Below, piece by piece: positions 39,748 to 48,490 of a stretch of 64,000 nucleotides of DNA. The notes beneath the pieces were generated by a model. The model had not been told where the DNA came from. It did no database searches and saw only the letters and a program-made list of their open reading frames with translations. Source of the DNA: CAWBRT01 sp963832785 (lineage in GTDB: Bacteria > Acidobacteriota > Terriglobia > Terriglobales > Acidobacteriaceae); NCBI GenBank assembly GCA_963832785.1, contig CAWHVF010000004.1:62001-126000 (forward strand), written 5' to 3'. How positions within the stretch are numbered: position 1 is the stretch's first letter; every line of letters begins with the position of its first letter. A program made the translations under genes and the position numbers.

Positions 39748-40877
39748 GTGAAGATCAGGAAGGTCGAGGGTCTTTATCTATTTGCGCCTTTCAAGACCAA
39801 ACTAGGCAACTCGCTCATGTGGTTCGACGGTAAATCGGCCAATGTCGTGCGGGTCGAGACCGAAGAAGGAGTTACCGGTTACGGGGAAGCCTACGGCTTT
39901 GCGCGGGAAAAACTGTTTCAAGCCATGAAGACGGTGTTTCCCCGCCTGAAGGGCTGCCAATTTGAGAGCTGCGACGACCTGCGGAAAGACTCCAGCAACA
40001 ACTGAACGGAGTGCCGCTGCCGATTTGCCAGCGACTCCAGAGTGCGTTGAACTTGGCGTACTGGGACATCAAAGGCCAGCTAGAGAAGCAGCCTGTTTGC
40101 CAGCTATTCGGTTGCAAGCCTAAACATAAAATTCCTGTATATGGGACGGGGCTGTTCTATCGGGAGGTCCCCAGTGTTAAAGAGCAATTGCCACTGTTGT
40201 TGCAGGAAATGGAGGGTTTTGTCGAGCAAGGCTACCATGGCATCAAGATGAAGGCTGGAAGGTATGTCGCCAAAGAAGAAGCTTGGCTGATCGGGCAGAT
40301 ACGGCAGCAGCTCCCCTCGCGGATGTCCCTCATGGTAGATGCCAATTGCGGAATGCGGAGCATGGAAGAAACCAAGGACCTCATGCAACGATTGGAGGCG
40401 ATCGGAGTCCAGTGGCTGGAAGAACCATTCGCGCCCAATGCCTACGATAAGTATGAGGAAGCATGCCATGCACGCAGGAAACTGGAAATTGCCGTGGGCG
40501 AAAATGAGGCTGAACTAGATGGGTTCCGCAGCCTGATCAAGGCTGGCGTGACCATCTTGCAGCCGGAGCTCTCGCTGGCCGGCGGCTTTTCAAAAATCCC
40601 CGATCTGACCACGCTGGCGCACGAACATCAGGTGCAGTTAACACCACACGTCTGGGGGTCCGGTGTTCTTTATAGTGCGACACTTAATTTCTATTCCATG
40701 TTGAGTCCCCAGCACACGCTTCCCTACGAACGGCCGTTCCTAACAGATCCACTGCGCGACGATTGCTTTACCCATCTCAGCATCAAGGATGGTTACATTA
40801 GTGCGCCCGTCAAGCCTGGCTTGGGACTCGAAATCAATGACTCTGAATTTCAGAGATACGTTGCCGAAACTGCCTGA
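39748..40877 (+). pseudogene. Enolase-superfamily (mandelate racemase type) gene with one frameshift
   Basis: Codons from GTG 39748 to about 39980 give the N-terminal lid domain (LFAPFKTKLGNSLMWFDGKS, GVTGYGEAYG). The rest, about 39980-40877, continues one frame over with the barrel: KMK acid/base lysines in HGIKMKAGRY, metal ligands in VDANCG, LEEPF and VGENE, and the histidine in LTPHVWGSG. A one-base indel near 39970-39990 joins LRKDSSNN to the proper LQQQLNGVPLP. All catalytic residues survive, so the break is recent or a sequencing error. Members dehydrate or racemise sugar acids. CGGAG stands about seven bases before the GTG start. Confidence 0.85.
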
Positions 40878-40933
40878 TATGGCTGAATCGTTATTGATGG
40901 TATTGATCGCATCCGTACCAACATCGTGAGCAG

Positions 40934-42085
40934 TAATCCCACTCGGCGAAGAAGGATCTGGGCTTTGCAGGCGCCAACTTTGCTGTTACCTCAAGCTGGG
41001 CGCTTACCACATTTCTTATAGGGTATGCCTTCGCCAATGTGTTTGGCGGGGTCCTGTTTCAAAGATTCGATCCCAAATGGGTCGCCATCTCGATGATGGT
41101 GATCTGGTCCGTCGCAACCATTCTTACCGGGTGGGTAACTTCGGTGGCTGTGTTGTTGCTGTACCGGCTCATTTTAGGAGTAACTGAAGGCATCTACTGG
41201 CCGCAGCAATCGAGATTCGCCCGGGCATGGTTCGCTCCCCGCGAACTTTCGCGTGCCAATGCCCTCATCCAATACTACGGGCAGTATCTGGCGCTGGCCC
41301 TGGGTTTCCTGATCCTCACTCCTATTTACACTGCATTTGGCTGGCACACGCTGTTCTTCCTGACTGGCGGATTGGGTTTGTTCGTTATGGTTCCGCTCTA
41401 CATGGCCATGTTGCGAGAGGAGTCCGAGGCGCCTTATCTGGATAAAACTCCGAAGGAAGTTGCCAAGTCCAAGCTCACTCTGAAGGCGTTTGGCGGGTTT
41501 CCGTTTACCATGCTGGTGTTCTCGTACATCACGCAGGGTATGTTCTTCTGGGGAATCACTTTGTGGATCCCGATGGCCGTGAAGTCGCTCGGCTTTTCCG
41601 GCGTCTGGCAGGCGCTTGGAAGTGCGCTGCCCTACTTTGCCGCAGTTGCCTTTGCAATTCCGATGTCCTATATCAGCGACAGAACGGGCAAGCGTGTATT
41701 GATTGCTGCTTTGGGGCTGATTATACCTGGCTTCATGCTGATAACGCTGCCGCAGATCGGCAGTGGCCCGTTGAAGTTAGCCTTGATCACGTTGGCAATG
41801 GGCTATTATGCCAGCAGCTTTACCCCCAACATTTGGTCGATCGTACAGGGTAGTGTAGAACCCCGGGCCGTCGGCCCTGCGGCAGGCATTATTAATGGCC
41901 TGGGTGCAGGCGGTGGCGGTACGATCGCAGGCTTTCTGGTAGGACTGATTTACAAAGCTACCGGGTCCTATATGTCCGGGTTCCTCGTCCTAGGCGTACT
42001 CGTCATTCTCGGCGGCGTTGTTATGCTGGCCTATGGAAGAATAAAAGCGAAAGAGAAGGCTCTCGCGATAGCAACTGCGACGTAA
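40934..42085 (+). pseudogene. MFS sugar-acid/phthalate-type transporter lacking its N-terminus
   Basis: The open frame (GTG 41039) encodes 348 residues with about ten membrane helices; the frame is readable from about 40936 (DLGFAGANFAVTSSWALTTF, then LIGYAFANVFGGVLFQRF), which is helix 2 of the family. Helix 1 and the start are missing: upstream there is only a stop and a decayed stretch that in another frame reads DRIRTNIVSSNPTRR, like the usual loop after helix 1. C-terminal helices are intact. The family imports organic anions such as glucarate, galactonate or phthalate. It follows the broken racemase gene, so both are probably decaying together. Confidence 0.75.
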
Positions 42086-42127
42086 AGATTACCCCGCAAA
42101 TATAACTGGAGCGATGGAGGAAGGGAG

Positions 42128-43267
42128 ATGAAAGCAAGTACCCTGATCCGGGGTGGACGCGTTATTGATCCGGCCCGAGGAATCGACGCTAAGGCCGATG
42201 TCTTGATTGTTGGCGAGAGATTGGCGGATGCAACGGCAGTTGGTGTAGCAAGTCCCGACTTGGTTATTGACGCTGACGGCTGCCTGGTCATGCCAGGTTT
42301 GATAGATTTTCACTGTCATGTATTTTGGGGCGGTACGGACGCCGGCATTATCCCTGATGTCTGCTCCTTTCCCAGTTGCGTGACCACCCTGGTCGACGGA
42401 GGATCGTCCGGAACGGCCAATTACCCTGCATTCCAGAAGAGCGTGATCGCCAACAGTTGCACAAGGATCAAGAGTTTTCTCAATGTTTCGCCGGCCGGAC
42501 TTGCTACAAACCAGTACGATGAAAATGTCGACCCACAGTTTTTTGACGAAGAGAAAATCGAATCTATGTTCCGGCAGTACGGCAATGAGTTGGTTGGGTT
42601 AAAGATCCGCCAAAGCAAGGAGATTGTTGGCGAACACGGACTGGAACCGCTGAAGAAGACGGTTCAAATTGCCCGCCGCGTGTCTTCCCGCGTGGCAGTG
42701 CATACAACGAATCCGGCTGGATCCACCGCGGAATTGGCAGACCTGCTCTGCGCCGGAGACATTTTTGTCCATGTCTATCATGGGAAAGGCAGCACTATCA
42801 TCGGCGACGATAACCGCGTACTTCCCCAGATCAAGGCGGCAAGAAGGCGCGGGGTCCTCTTTGACGCTGCCAACGGCAAGAATCACTTCTCGTTCAGAAC
42901 CGCCGAAGCGGCCTTGGCCGACGGCTTCCAACCCGATGTAATAAGTTCGGACCTTACCTGGCTGACTTTTCTGAAGCAACCTGTGTTCACGCTTCCGTGG
43001 CTCATGTCGAAGTACCTGGCTATGGGAATGGATCTTGTAAATATCGTGGCGGCTTGCACTGCGACGCCTGCGCGGGTTATGGGAATGGCAGAGGAAATCG
43101 GGACGTTGTCGCCCGGCGCCTGCGCCGACGTGGCGATCATGAAGCTGGTTGACCATCCCTGCCAATTTTTCGACACGACCGGCGAAAAGCGGCTGGGTAA
43201 ACGCCTGCTGGTGCCGCAGGCAACGATCCGGGCCGGCCGGTTAGTATTTCGACAGCTTACATCGTAA
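42128..43267 (+). CDS. Amidohydrolase/deacetylase-family metallohydrolase
   Basis: This 379-residue protein is a TIM-barrel metal hydrolase. The first metal motif is VMPGLIDFHCHVFWGG near residue 55. The lysine that is usually carboxylated is in GLKIRQSKEI near 157. Further ligands are histidines in VAVHTTNPAG and HVYHGKG, and an aspartate in VISSDLTW near 275. The small beta-sandwich at both ends (LIRGGRVIDPARGIDAKADV) is typical. The family is related to dihydroorotases and D-aminoacylases, and its substrates are mostly N-acyl amino sugars or amino acids, unknown here. GGAGGAAGGGAG directly precedes the ATG. It follows the MFS relic by 42 bases and looks intact. Confidence 0.9.
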   Translation: MKASTLIRGGRVIDPARGIDAKADVLIVGERLADATAVGVASPDLVIDADGCLVMPGLIDFHCHVFWGGTDAGIIPDVCSFPSCVTTLVDGGSSGTANYPAFQKSVIANSCTRIKSFLNVSPAGLATNQYDENVDPQFFDEEKIESMFRQYGNELVGLKIRQSKEIVGEHGLEPLKKTVQIARRVSSRVAVHTTNPAGSTAELADLLCAGDIFVHVYHGKGSTIIGDDNRVLPQIKAARRRGVLFDAANGKNHFSFRTAEAALADGFQPDVISSDLTWLTFLKQPVFTLPWLMSKYLAMGMDLVNIVAACTATPARVMGMAEEIGTLSPGACADVAIMKLVDHPCQFFDTTGEKRLGKRLLVPQATIRAGRLVFRQLTS

Positions 43268-43631
43268 GCGGGATACTTTTTTCGAACTTTCGATTCTTCA
43301 GTAGCTTTGCCGAGTGAGCCGATGCACCGCATTGCGAGCCTATGACGGCAACGACCAAGCTGGGGTACCTCCTGCCAGCGGGGCACTGCCAGGCTGCGAC
43401 TTGCTGCCGTGTTGGGATTACTTTCAGTCGGAGTTACTCAAAAAGGCGCGTGGTTCATGTTGCGCCGCAGTGTCCAGAAGTTTTACTTGCTGGATCGTAG
43501 TTGGGCTGACAGAATACTGCGCGAATTCACGACTCGTCAGTTCGCATAAAAGATCCAAAATGCCACCGCACCGTCGTACGTCTTGCAATGTGGGATGACA
43601 TACGTTTCGGTGGGAGAAAGGATGGAACCAG
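43268..43631. other. Gene-poor interval with possible decayed coding remnants
   Basis: No intact gene is visible. A short plus-strand frame from 43342 begins MTATTKLGYLLPAGHCQAAT, vaguely like the start of luciferase-type monooxygenases, and another ends VQKFYLLDRSWADRILREF just before a TAA near 43548. Both are too short to assign. The interval separates the amidohydrolase from the SDR gene. Confidence 0.3.
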
Positions 43632-44390
43632 ATGACGACAACCGCCAAGAAAATCGCACTCGTCACCGGCGCAGGCAGCGGGATTGGACGCGGGGTCAGT
43701 CTCGGCCTGCAGTGCGCGGGCTACTCCGTGGTGCTCACCGGCCGGCGCAAGGAAGAGTTGGAAAAGACCGCCGCCATGGCAAGCTCTTCCGGCCCCCAGA
43801 TGCTGGTCGTGCCAGCCGATGTTACCAAGCCCGACCAGGTCAAAGCCCTGTTTGCCAAAATCAAAGAGGCCTTCGGCAGACTGGATGTCCTGTTCAACAA
43901 TGCCGGCAAGAATGCCCGCACGGCTTTTGAGGACGTCACTTACGAGGAGTGGACATCGATTATCGATGTCAACCTCACGGGGGCGTTCCTCTGCGCGCAG
44001 GAAGCGTACAGGATGATGAAGTCGCAGGAGCCGCGCGGCGGCCGCATCATCAACAATGCCTCGACGGCAATTCACGCCCCGCGGCCCAATGGGGCTCCCT
44101 ATGGCGCGAGCAAGAGCGGCGTGCTCGGGTTAACCAAAAGCATTTCGATTGATGGCCGCAAGTACAACATCGCCTGCAGTCAGATTGATTTCGGAAACGT
44201 GGCCACCGAATTGTCGTTTCAGCTAACGATCGGGGTGTTGCAGCCGGATGGGTCGGTGAGGCCCGAGCCGCGCATGGAAATAAAGCACGCGGTGGATGCG
44301 GTGGTCTGGATGGCCAGCCTGCCGCTGGACGTGAACTGTCAATACATAACCCTGATGCCGACTGCCATGCCGTTGATTGGAAGAGGCTGA
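43632..44390 (+). CDS. Short-chain dehydrogenase/reductase
   Basis: This 252-residue classical SDR has the cofactor motif VTGAGSGIGRGVSLGL near residue 12, NNAGKNA near 90, the catalytic serine in INNASTAIHAPRPNG and the active-site tyrosine and lysine in APYGASKSGVLGL. The R-R-K-E-E after VVLTGRR suggests NADP preference. The substrate is unknown; a hydroxy- or keto-acid is likely from the surroundings. AAAGG about 12 bases before the ATG is a fair ribosome site. It converges on the MaoC gene. Confidence 0.9.
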   Translation: MTTTAKKIALVTGAGSGIGRGVSLGLQCAGYSVVLTGRRKEELEKTAAMASSSGPQMLVVPADVTKPDQVKALFAKIKEAFGRLDVLFNNAGKNARTAFEDVTYEEWTSIIDVNLTGAFLCAQEAYRMMKSQEPRGGRIINNASTAIHAPRPNGAPYGASKSGVLGLTKSISIDGRKYNIACSQIDFGNVATELSFQLTIGVLQPDGSVRPEPRMEIKHAVDAVVWMASLPLDVNCQYITLMPTAMPLIGRG

Positions 44391-44502
44391 GGGCTTGCAC
44401 CCGCGCTTTCGTAGCCCTGCCGCGGCGAGGCGACCGACATGACGGAAGATCTCGCGCCGCGACTTCAGGACGGAAAACTTTTCGGAGAGCCTGGCGGCAA
44501 GC

Positions 44503-45009
44503 TCAGTGACTTTGGCTGGGCGCCAGACGCGCGATCTTAGGAGCCTGGCCGCGCTTATAAACCAGAATGGTACGGCCGAAGGTGATCACCACTTTGCCGT
44601 TCTGGTTATAGCCGGTCGTTTTCACCTTGACGATGCCGACATTGTTGCGCGACTTCGACTCACGTTTTTCAAGGACCTCCGTCTGCGAATAAATCGTGTC
44701 GCCCTCGAAAACCGGGTTTGGCAGGCGAACCTCGTCCCAGCCGAGGTTGGCAAATATATTTTGCGAAATATCCGTGACACTCTGGCCGGTGACCAAGGCC
44801 AAAGTGAATGTCGAGTCCACCAGCGGCTTACCGAATTCGGTCTGGGCCGAGTAGTGGTGATCGAAATGAATGGGGGCCGTGTTCTGCGTCAGCAGCGTAA
44901 ACCAGAGGTTGTCTGCTGTGATGACGGTACGCCCGAGCGGATGCTGGTAAATGTCACCTACTTCGAAATCCTCGAAAAATCTGCCTTTCCAACCTTCTTT
45001 GATCGCCAT
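44503..45009 (-). CDS. MaoC-like hydratase/dehydratase
   Basis: This 168-residue single hot-dog fold has the hydratase motif around TAPIHFDHHYSAQTEFGKPL (aspartate/histidine pair) and the FEVGDIYQHPLGRTV start typical of mesaconyl-CoA or enoyl-CoA hydratases. It hydrates a double bond in an acyl-CoA. GGAG lies six bases before the ATG. Upstream on the same strand are fragments of an acyl-CoA dehydrogenase and an electron-transfer flavoprotein gene, so this is the survivor of a former acyl-CoA oxidation operon. Confidence 0.9.
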   Translation of the reverse strand: MAIKEGWKGRFFEDFEVGDIYQHPLGRTVITADNLWFTLLTQNTAPIHFDHHYSAQTEFGKPLVDSTFTLALVTGQSVTDISQNIFANLGWDEVRLPNPVFEGDTIYSQTEVLEKRESKSRNNVGIVKVKTTGYNQNGKVVITFGRTILVYKRGQAPKIARLAPSQSH

Positions 45010-45153
45010 GGCTTTCTCCAGATCATTATTCCTAGCATGAATCGTTACTTGACAAATCTCAGATCGCCTCTTCGGTTCCGCCTAACCGATGGAAGCTACG
45101 CCGCGGCCGCCTGTTTATGGAAACGTACGTTAATTAAGCCTCCGGTGGCAGAG

Positions 45154-45405
45154 CTAATGGGACCTTGGCAGGCCGAGCACGTGCTCGGCGATATACGACA
45201 AGATCAGGTTGGTCGAAAGCGGCGCCACCAGATACAAGCGTGTCTCCCGGAGCTTGTGATCGATGTCGTATTCCTCGGTTAACCCATAACCGCCATGAGT
45301 CTGCAGCGCAACATTGGCCGCCTCCCAGGAAACTTCGGCGGCCAGATGCTTCGCCATATTTGCTTCCGGACCGCAGGGCTGGACGGCGTCGAACTTCTTC
45401 ATCAC
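45154..45405 (-). pseudogene. Acyl-CoA dehydrogenase, C-terminal fragment
   Basis: About 80 residues remain: FDAVQPCGPEANMAKHLAAE, then ALQTHGGYGLTEEYDIDHKL, RETRLYLVAPLSTNLILSYI and the end AEHVLGLPRSH. The segment around QTHGGYG is the conserved C-terminal end of acyl-CoA dehydrogenases; about 300 residues are missing. The frame runs upstream into the etfB fragment in a different frame, so an internal deletion has joined the two genes. Confidence 0.85.
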
Positions 45406-45604
45406 CATAAGAGAGGGCGGCGATCTTTGAATTACCGGCAGCGTCCCGGAGTTGCAACGCCGTTTCCAGCGCGTTATCACAGAAAATATTGGTAACCAGG
45501 TTGGCCGAGCCGCGCTCGGCCACGCATTTAGCGGCGTCGATTCGGAAGTCGCGGGCCGGCGCCTCCGGATCGAGGATTTGTTTGAGGCAAACCAGGATCT
45601 GCAT
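45406..45604 (-). pseudogene. etfB: Electron-transfer flavoprotein beta subunit, N-terminal fragment
   Basis: About 66 residues of a typical EtfB N-terminus: MQILVCLKQILDPEAPARDF, IDAAKCVAERGSANLVTNIF, NALETALQLRDAAGNSKIAA. Full-length proteins have about 260 residues. The sequence breaks off near 45405 and passes into acyl-CoA dehydrogenase sequence. EtfAB normally takes electrons from such dehydrogenases, so both pieces stem from one operon. Confidence 0.8.
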
Positions 45605-45715
45605 ACGTTGGTAATAGTGAGCGCAGGCGGGCTAATAAATCAAATAGTTTGTAGAAGCAAATTTAATAACCATCGATGGGGGCGATTATGTTCTTAGCTG
45701 CTGCCGTGTCACCAA

Positions 45716-47491
45716 CTATGATGCCGCGCGGGTGACACCCAGGAAGCTGTGCATTCCTGCCGCGCCCATATAGCGTGAAAGCAGCGCGGGATCGCTGGCG
45801 CGGAGATCGACCATGATGAGCGCATCCAGCGAATCCGAGAATTTAGGGTCGACGGCGAAGGCCAGCGTTTTCCCTCCAAGCTTCAGATAGTGCTTTACCA
45901 GGATCGGCAGGTCTTTTCCGTCGGGCTCGCAGCTGGCAACACGTTCGGAGATGTCCGCCAGCGTGAATGCCCGGGTGAAGCCCGCTTCGCGGACTCCCAG
46001 GCATCTGCGAATACTATGAAACAGGCTCTTTGATTCGATCTTTGCGACCAGGCCAGCGGGAGCCATCCGGGAACGCAGGAAGGCGGTGATGAGCTCGCGC
46101 GAGGCAGGCGAGTAGACGTTGCTGACGCTGACGGCGCCGAAAAGAATCGGCGTCGACGGGTGGCGCACCAGATAAGCGCCTATGCCCTTCCATAGCAGAA
46201 GCAGCGGCAGATAATGCCTCTGAAACTCGGGCCGTACGAACGAACGCCCCAGCTCCAGCGCCCCGTCGATGCTCGAAAAAAACGAAGGATGGTAGCGAAA
46301 GAGAGTTGAAGTGTAGAGCCCGCCCGGTCCGAATTGCCTGACGATCTCAGCAACATTTCCCAGACGGTAGCTTCCGGCGATCTGCCGCTGCTCGCGGCTC
46401 CAGAGCGCAAGATGGCGGTAGTGCCGGTCAAAGCGGTCAAGATCGCAAGCGGAGCCTGTGCCCTCACCGACCTGGCGAAAGGTTATCTCGCGCAGCCGGC
46501 CGATCTCGCGCACCGCGCTGGGAGCCTGATCGGCAGAAAACTCGTAAACGTCGAACTCACCATGCCGGCAGAGGAGCAAGGCCCCGGGCAGTGAGAGCAA
46601 TTCCCTCTCCACGAGGGTGGCGTCGGTTTCGCAAATAACAGGCTTCAGGGGACGCGGCAGCTTGAGATGCCAGCGCGAGCTGGCTGGCGCCAGCGATAGC
46701 ACCTGAGTGCTCCATTGCAGCAGCGAAGTCGCCGCCTCCGGATCGCCCGCCGCTTTTAGCTTCTCGGCCTTGATCGGCGGGCTGACGATCATTTTCACCT
46801 GCTGGCCACGCTTGTTGAGCAGTTCGCGCGGCAACTGCAGGGTCCGCAACTTCGGATGAATCAGGCCGGACACCTGAAAACCGAAGCTGTTGGCGCCCTG
46901 TACGGAGATGGGAATCACCGACGCGCCGGTCATCTCCGCCAGCCGAGCCGCGCTGTCGCTCCATTGCGGATCGCTGATCGACATGGTGCGAACCGACCAG
47001 TGCGCCACTTCGCCGGCCGGAAAGAACAGAACCAAGCCGCCCTTTTGCAGGTGCCGAATGGCCTGGCGCAGGCCGCGGGTATTGACCGAGAGCCGGTCAT
47101 CGCCGTCCATGGCATCGACGTAGATGCAATGCGGGCCGATGTCGGGAATGGCCGTCAGCAGCCTGTTGGCGACGATTCTTACGTCGCTCCTGATCCGCAG
47201 CAGCATAGCCCCAAGCAGTAGTCCATCCAGCATGCCGAACGGATGGTTGGCGACGACGATAGCCGCTCCCTCATTGGGGATCAGTTCCATGCCCTTCGGG
47301 CTTACCGAATAGCTCACGTCGAGGGCGCGAAGCAGCGACTCGAAAATGTTTGCGCCACGCAGCCGCTGCGAAGATTCGTACAGCCGTTGGAGCCGGCGCC
47401 GCGGTAGAAGCACTTTCTTCCATCCGGCGGAGTCGGCGAGGCGGTCAATGACGTCGGCCTTGGGGCGTGCGGCGGTTTCGGGAAGCGGCAT
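45716..47491 (-). CDS. Bifunctional OlsF-like acyltransferase (PlsC domain plus GNAT/OlsB domain)
   Basis: About 591 residues in two parts. The N-terminal part is a lysophospholipid acyltransferase (AIVVANHPFGMLDGLLLGAM, with NHPFG for the usual NHxxxxD, and VLFFPAGEVAHWS for the acceptor motif). The C-terminal part is an OlsB-type N-acyltransferase (ITFRQVGEGTGSACDLDRFD, then LYTSTLFRYHPSFF, a GRSFVRPEFQRHYLPLLLLW block). OlsF proteins of this build make ornithine lipids, phosphorus-free membrane lipids, from ornithine and acyl-ACP. Frames extend to 47770, but ATG 47491 starts the conserved part; ATG 47515 is an alternative. A 14-bp perfect palindrome (47494-47507) lies right before ATG 47491. 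Confidence 0.82.
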   Translation of the reverse strand: MPLPETAARPKADVIDRLADSAGWKKVLLPRRRLQRLYESSQRLRGANIFESLLRALDVSYSVSPKGMELIPNEGAAIVVANHPFGMLDGLLLGAMLLRIRSDVRIVANRLLTAIPDIGPHCIYVDAMDGDDRLSVNTRGLRQAIRHLQKGGLVLFFPAGEVAHWSVRTMSISDPQWSDSAARLAEMTGASVIPISVQGANSFGFQVSGLIHPKLRTLQLPRELLNKRGQQVKMIVSPPIKAEKLKAAGDPEAATSLLQWSTQVLSLAPASSRWHLKLPRPLKPVICETDATLVERELLSLPGALLLCRHGEFDVYEFSADQAPSAVREIGRLREITFRQVGEGTGSACDLDRFDRHYRHLALWSREQRQIAGSYRLGNVAEIVRQFGPGGLYTSTLFRYHPSFFSSIDGALELGRSFVRPEFQRHYLPLLLLWKGIGAYLVRHPSTPILFGAVSVSNVYSPASRELITAFLRSRMAPAGLVAKIESKSLFHSIRRCLGVREAGFTRAFTLADISERVASCEPDGKDLPILVKHYLKLGGKTLAFAVDPKFSDSLDALIMVDLRASDPALLSRYMGAAGMHSFLGVTRAAS

Positions 47492-47692
47492 GACTGCTAT
47501 ATAGCAGCGCGCCATGAAAACGCGTTGAACGCCGCGTGAAACATGCATAAAACCCTGTTTGCCTTCGAGGTTCGCCCGTGCGTTCGCGCAGATAATTTTT
47601 GGCCAATTCATCTGCATGTCACGAACGACTCCACAACTGGAGACGGGGTTACTTATATTGCGGAGGAAGAGTGAAATACAATAAAGGTGCCA

Positions 47693-47768
47693 ATGGAAGC
47701 GCGCAAGCGCATCGCGCTGATTGCGCATGACCACAAGAAGCACGAACTGCTCGACTGGGCCAAGGAGC
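47693..47768 (+). pseudogene. mgsA: Methylglyoxal synthase, N-terminal fragment
   Basis: ATG 47693, with AAAGGTG upstream, reads MEARKRIALIAHDHKKHELL and then DWAKEH. This is the start of methylglyoxal synthase (family consensus KRIALIAHDxKKxxLLxW). Real proteins have about 130-150 residues; here only about 25 remain before the sequence changes abruptly into a phosphate transporter gene. Confidence 0.8.
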
Positions 47769-47937
47769 ATTCCCGTCGGACTGTTTACCGCGATTTACCT
47801 GGCGCAAGCCCGAGAGAGCCGGGTTGCCGAGGTGGTGCGTTTTTCCGCCAAAGTGTTGACCGGCTTTCCTTCGATCCTCGCCGACGTATTCGCCTACGGC
47901 GCCATTGTGTTGGCAACCGGAGGCTACTCGGCGATCG
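47769..47937 (+). pseudogene. pstA: Phosphate ABC transporter permease PstA, internal fragment
   Basis: In another frame from the mgsA piece the DNA encodes IPVGLFTAIYLAQ, ESRVAEVVRFSAKVLTGFPS and ILADVFAYGAIVLATGGYSA. This is the conserved permease segment of PstA (family: TAIYLAEY...VRFxxxxLxGVPSIxxGxFxxG). About three residues are missing after YLA. It is followed without a gap by acyltransferase sequence. Confidence 0.8.
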
Positions 47938-47938
47938 C

Positions 47939-48234
47939 CCCGTCGTGCGCGATGCGGACAAAAAATCGCTGGCGCAGATCGCCAAGGAATGGAAACGGTT
48001 GACCGATAGCGCCAGAAACGGCACACTGAGGGAGCAGGAGCTGGCGGGTCAGCACATTTACCATCTCCAATCTCGGAATGTTCAAAATTGACCGTTTCGT
48101 GGCCACACTCAACCCTGCTGAGACAGGCATTCGGTCTGACCATTGACCATCGAACTGTTGCCGGGGCACAAGGCGCGAAATTCCTGGAGCAGGTGCCGAT
48201 GCGGCTGGAAAAACCGTATCTACTTTTGGTCTGA
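47939..48234 (+). pseudogene. 2-oxoacid dehydrogenase E2 acyltransferase, decayed catalytic-domain fragments
   Basis: Three frame-shifted pieces appear in the correct order: PVVRDADKKSLAQIAKEWKR with LTDSARNGTLREQELAG; then FTISNLGMFKIDRFVATLNP; then LTIDHRTVAGAQGAKFLEQV with LEKPYLLLV and a stop. These are the C-terminal acyltransferase motifs of dihydrolipoyl acyltransferases, normally DHRVVDGA; here the catalytic aspartate of DHRxxDG is alanine. Deletions and two frameshifts make it non-functional. Confidence 0.85.
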
Positions 48235-48490
48235 CACTTCGCCTGCCGCGCGCCTCGTTGTTATATTGAAAAAAGGACCGAAGATTTTATTAGAGAGTGC
48301 ACAAGGTGGAATCAAGAGCAGGCTTTAGGCGGCCCCACTTTCTCAATGTCTACAGCCCTTCTCCGTGCGGCGTGACCGTGGCTGCCTGTTCGAATGCGCC
48401 AATGGTCCTCGACGGATCACAGCCGAGGGTTGAGGTTGCGGTTTTCTGCCCTCAGTTTTTCACTTCTTGGCAAAATGAGATGAGGAACCG

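Noticed and set aside
43342..43460. Short frame resembling the N-terminus of a luciferase-type monooxygenase
   Set aside because: Only about a dozen residues look alike, which is too little to call a gene relic.
45101..45137. Cluster of rare restriction sites (CCGCGG, GCGGCCGC, CGTACG, TTAATTAA) resembling a cloning linker
   Set aside because: Such sites occur by chance in decaying intergenic DNA and no vector sequence flanks them.
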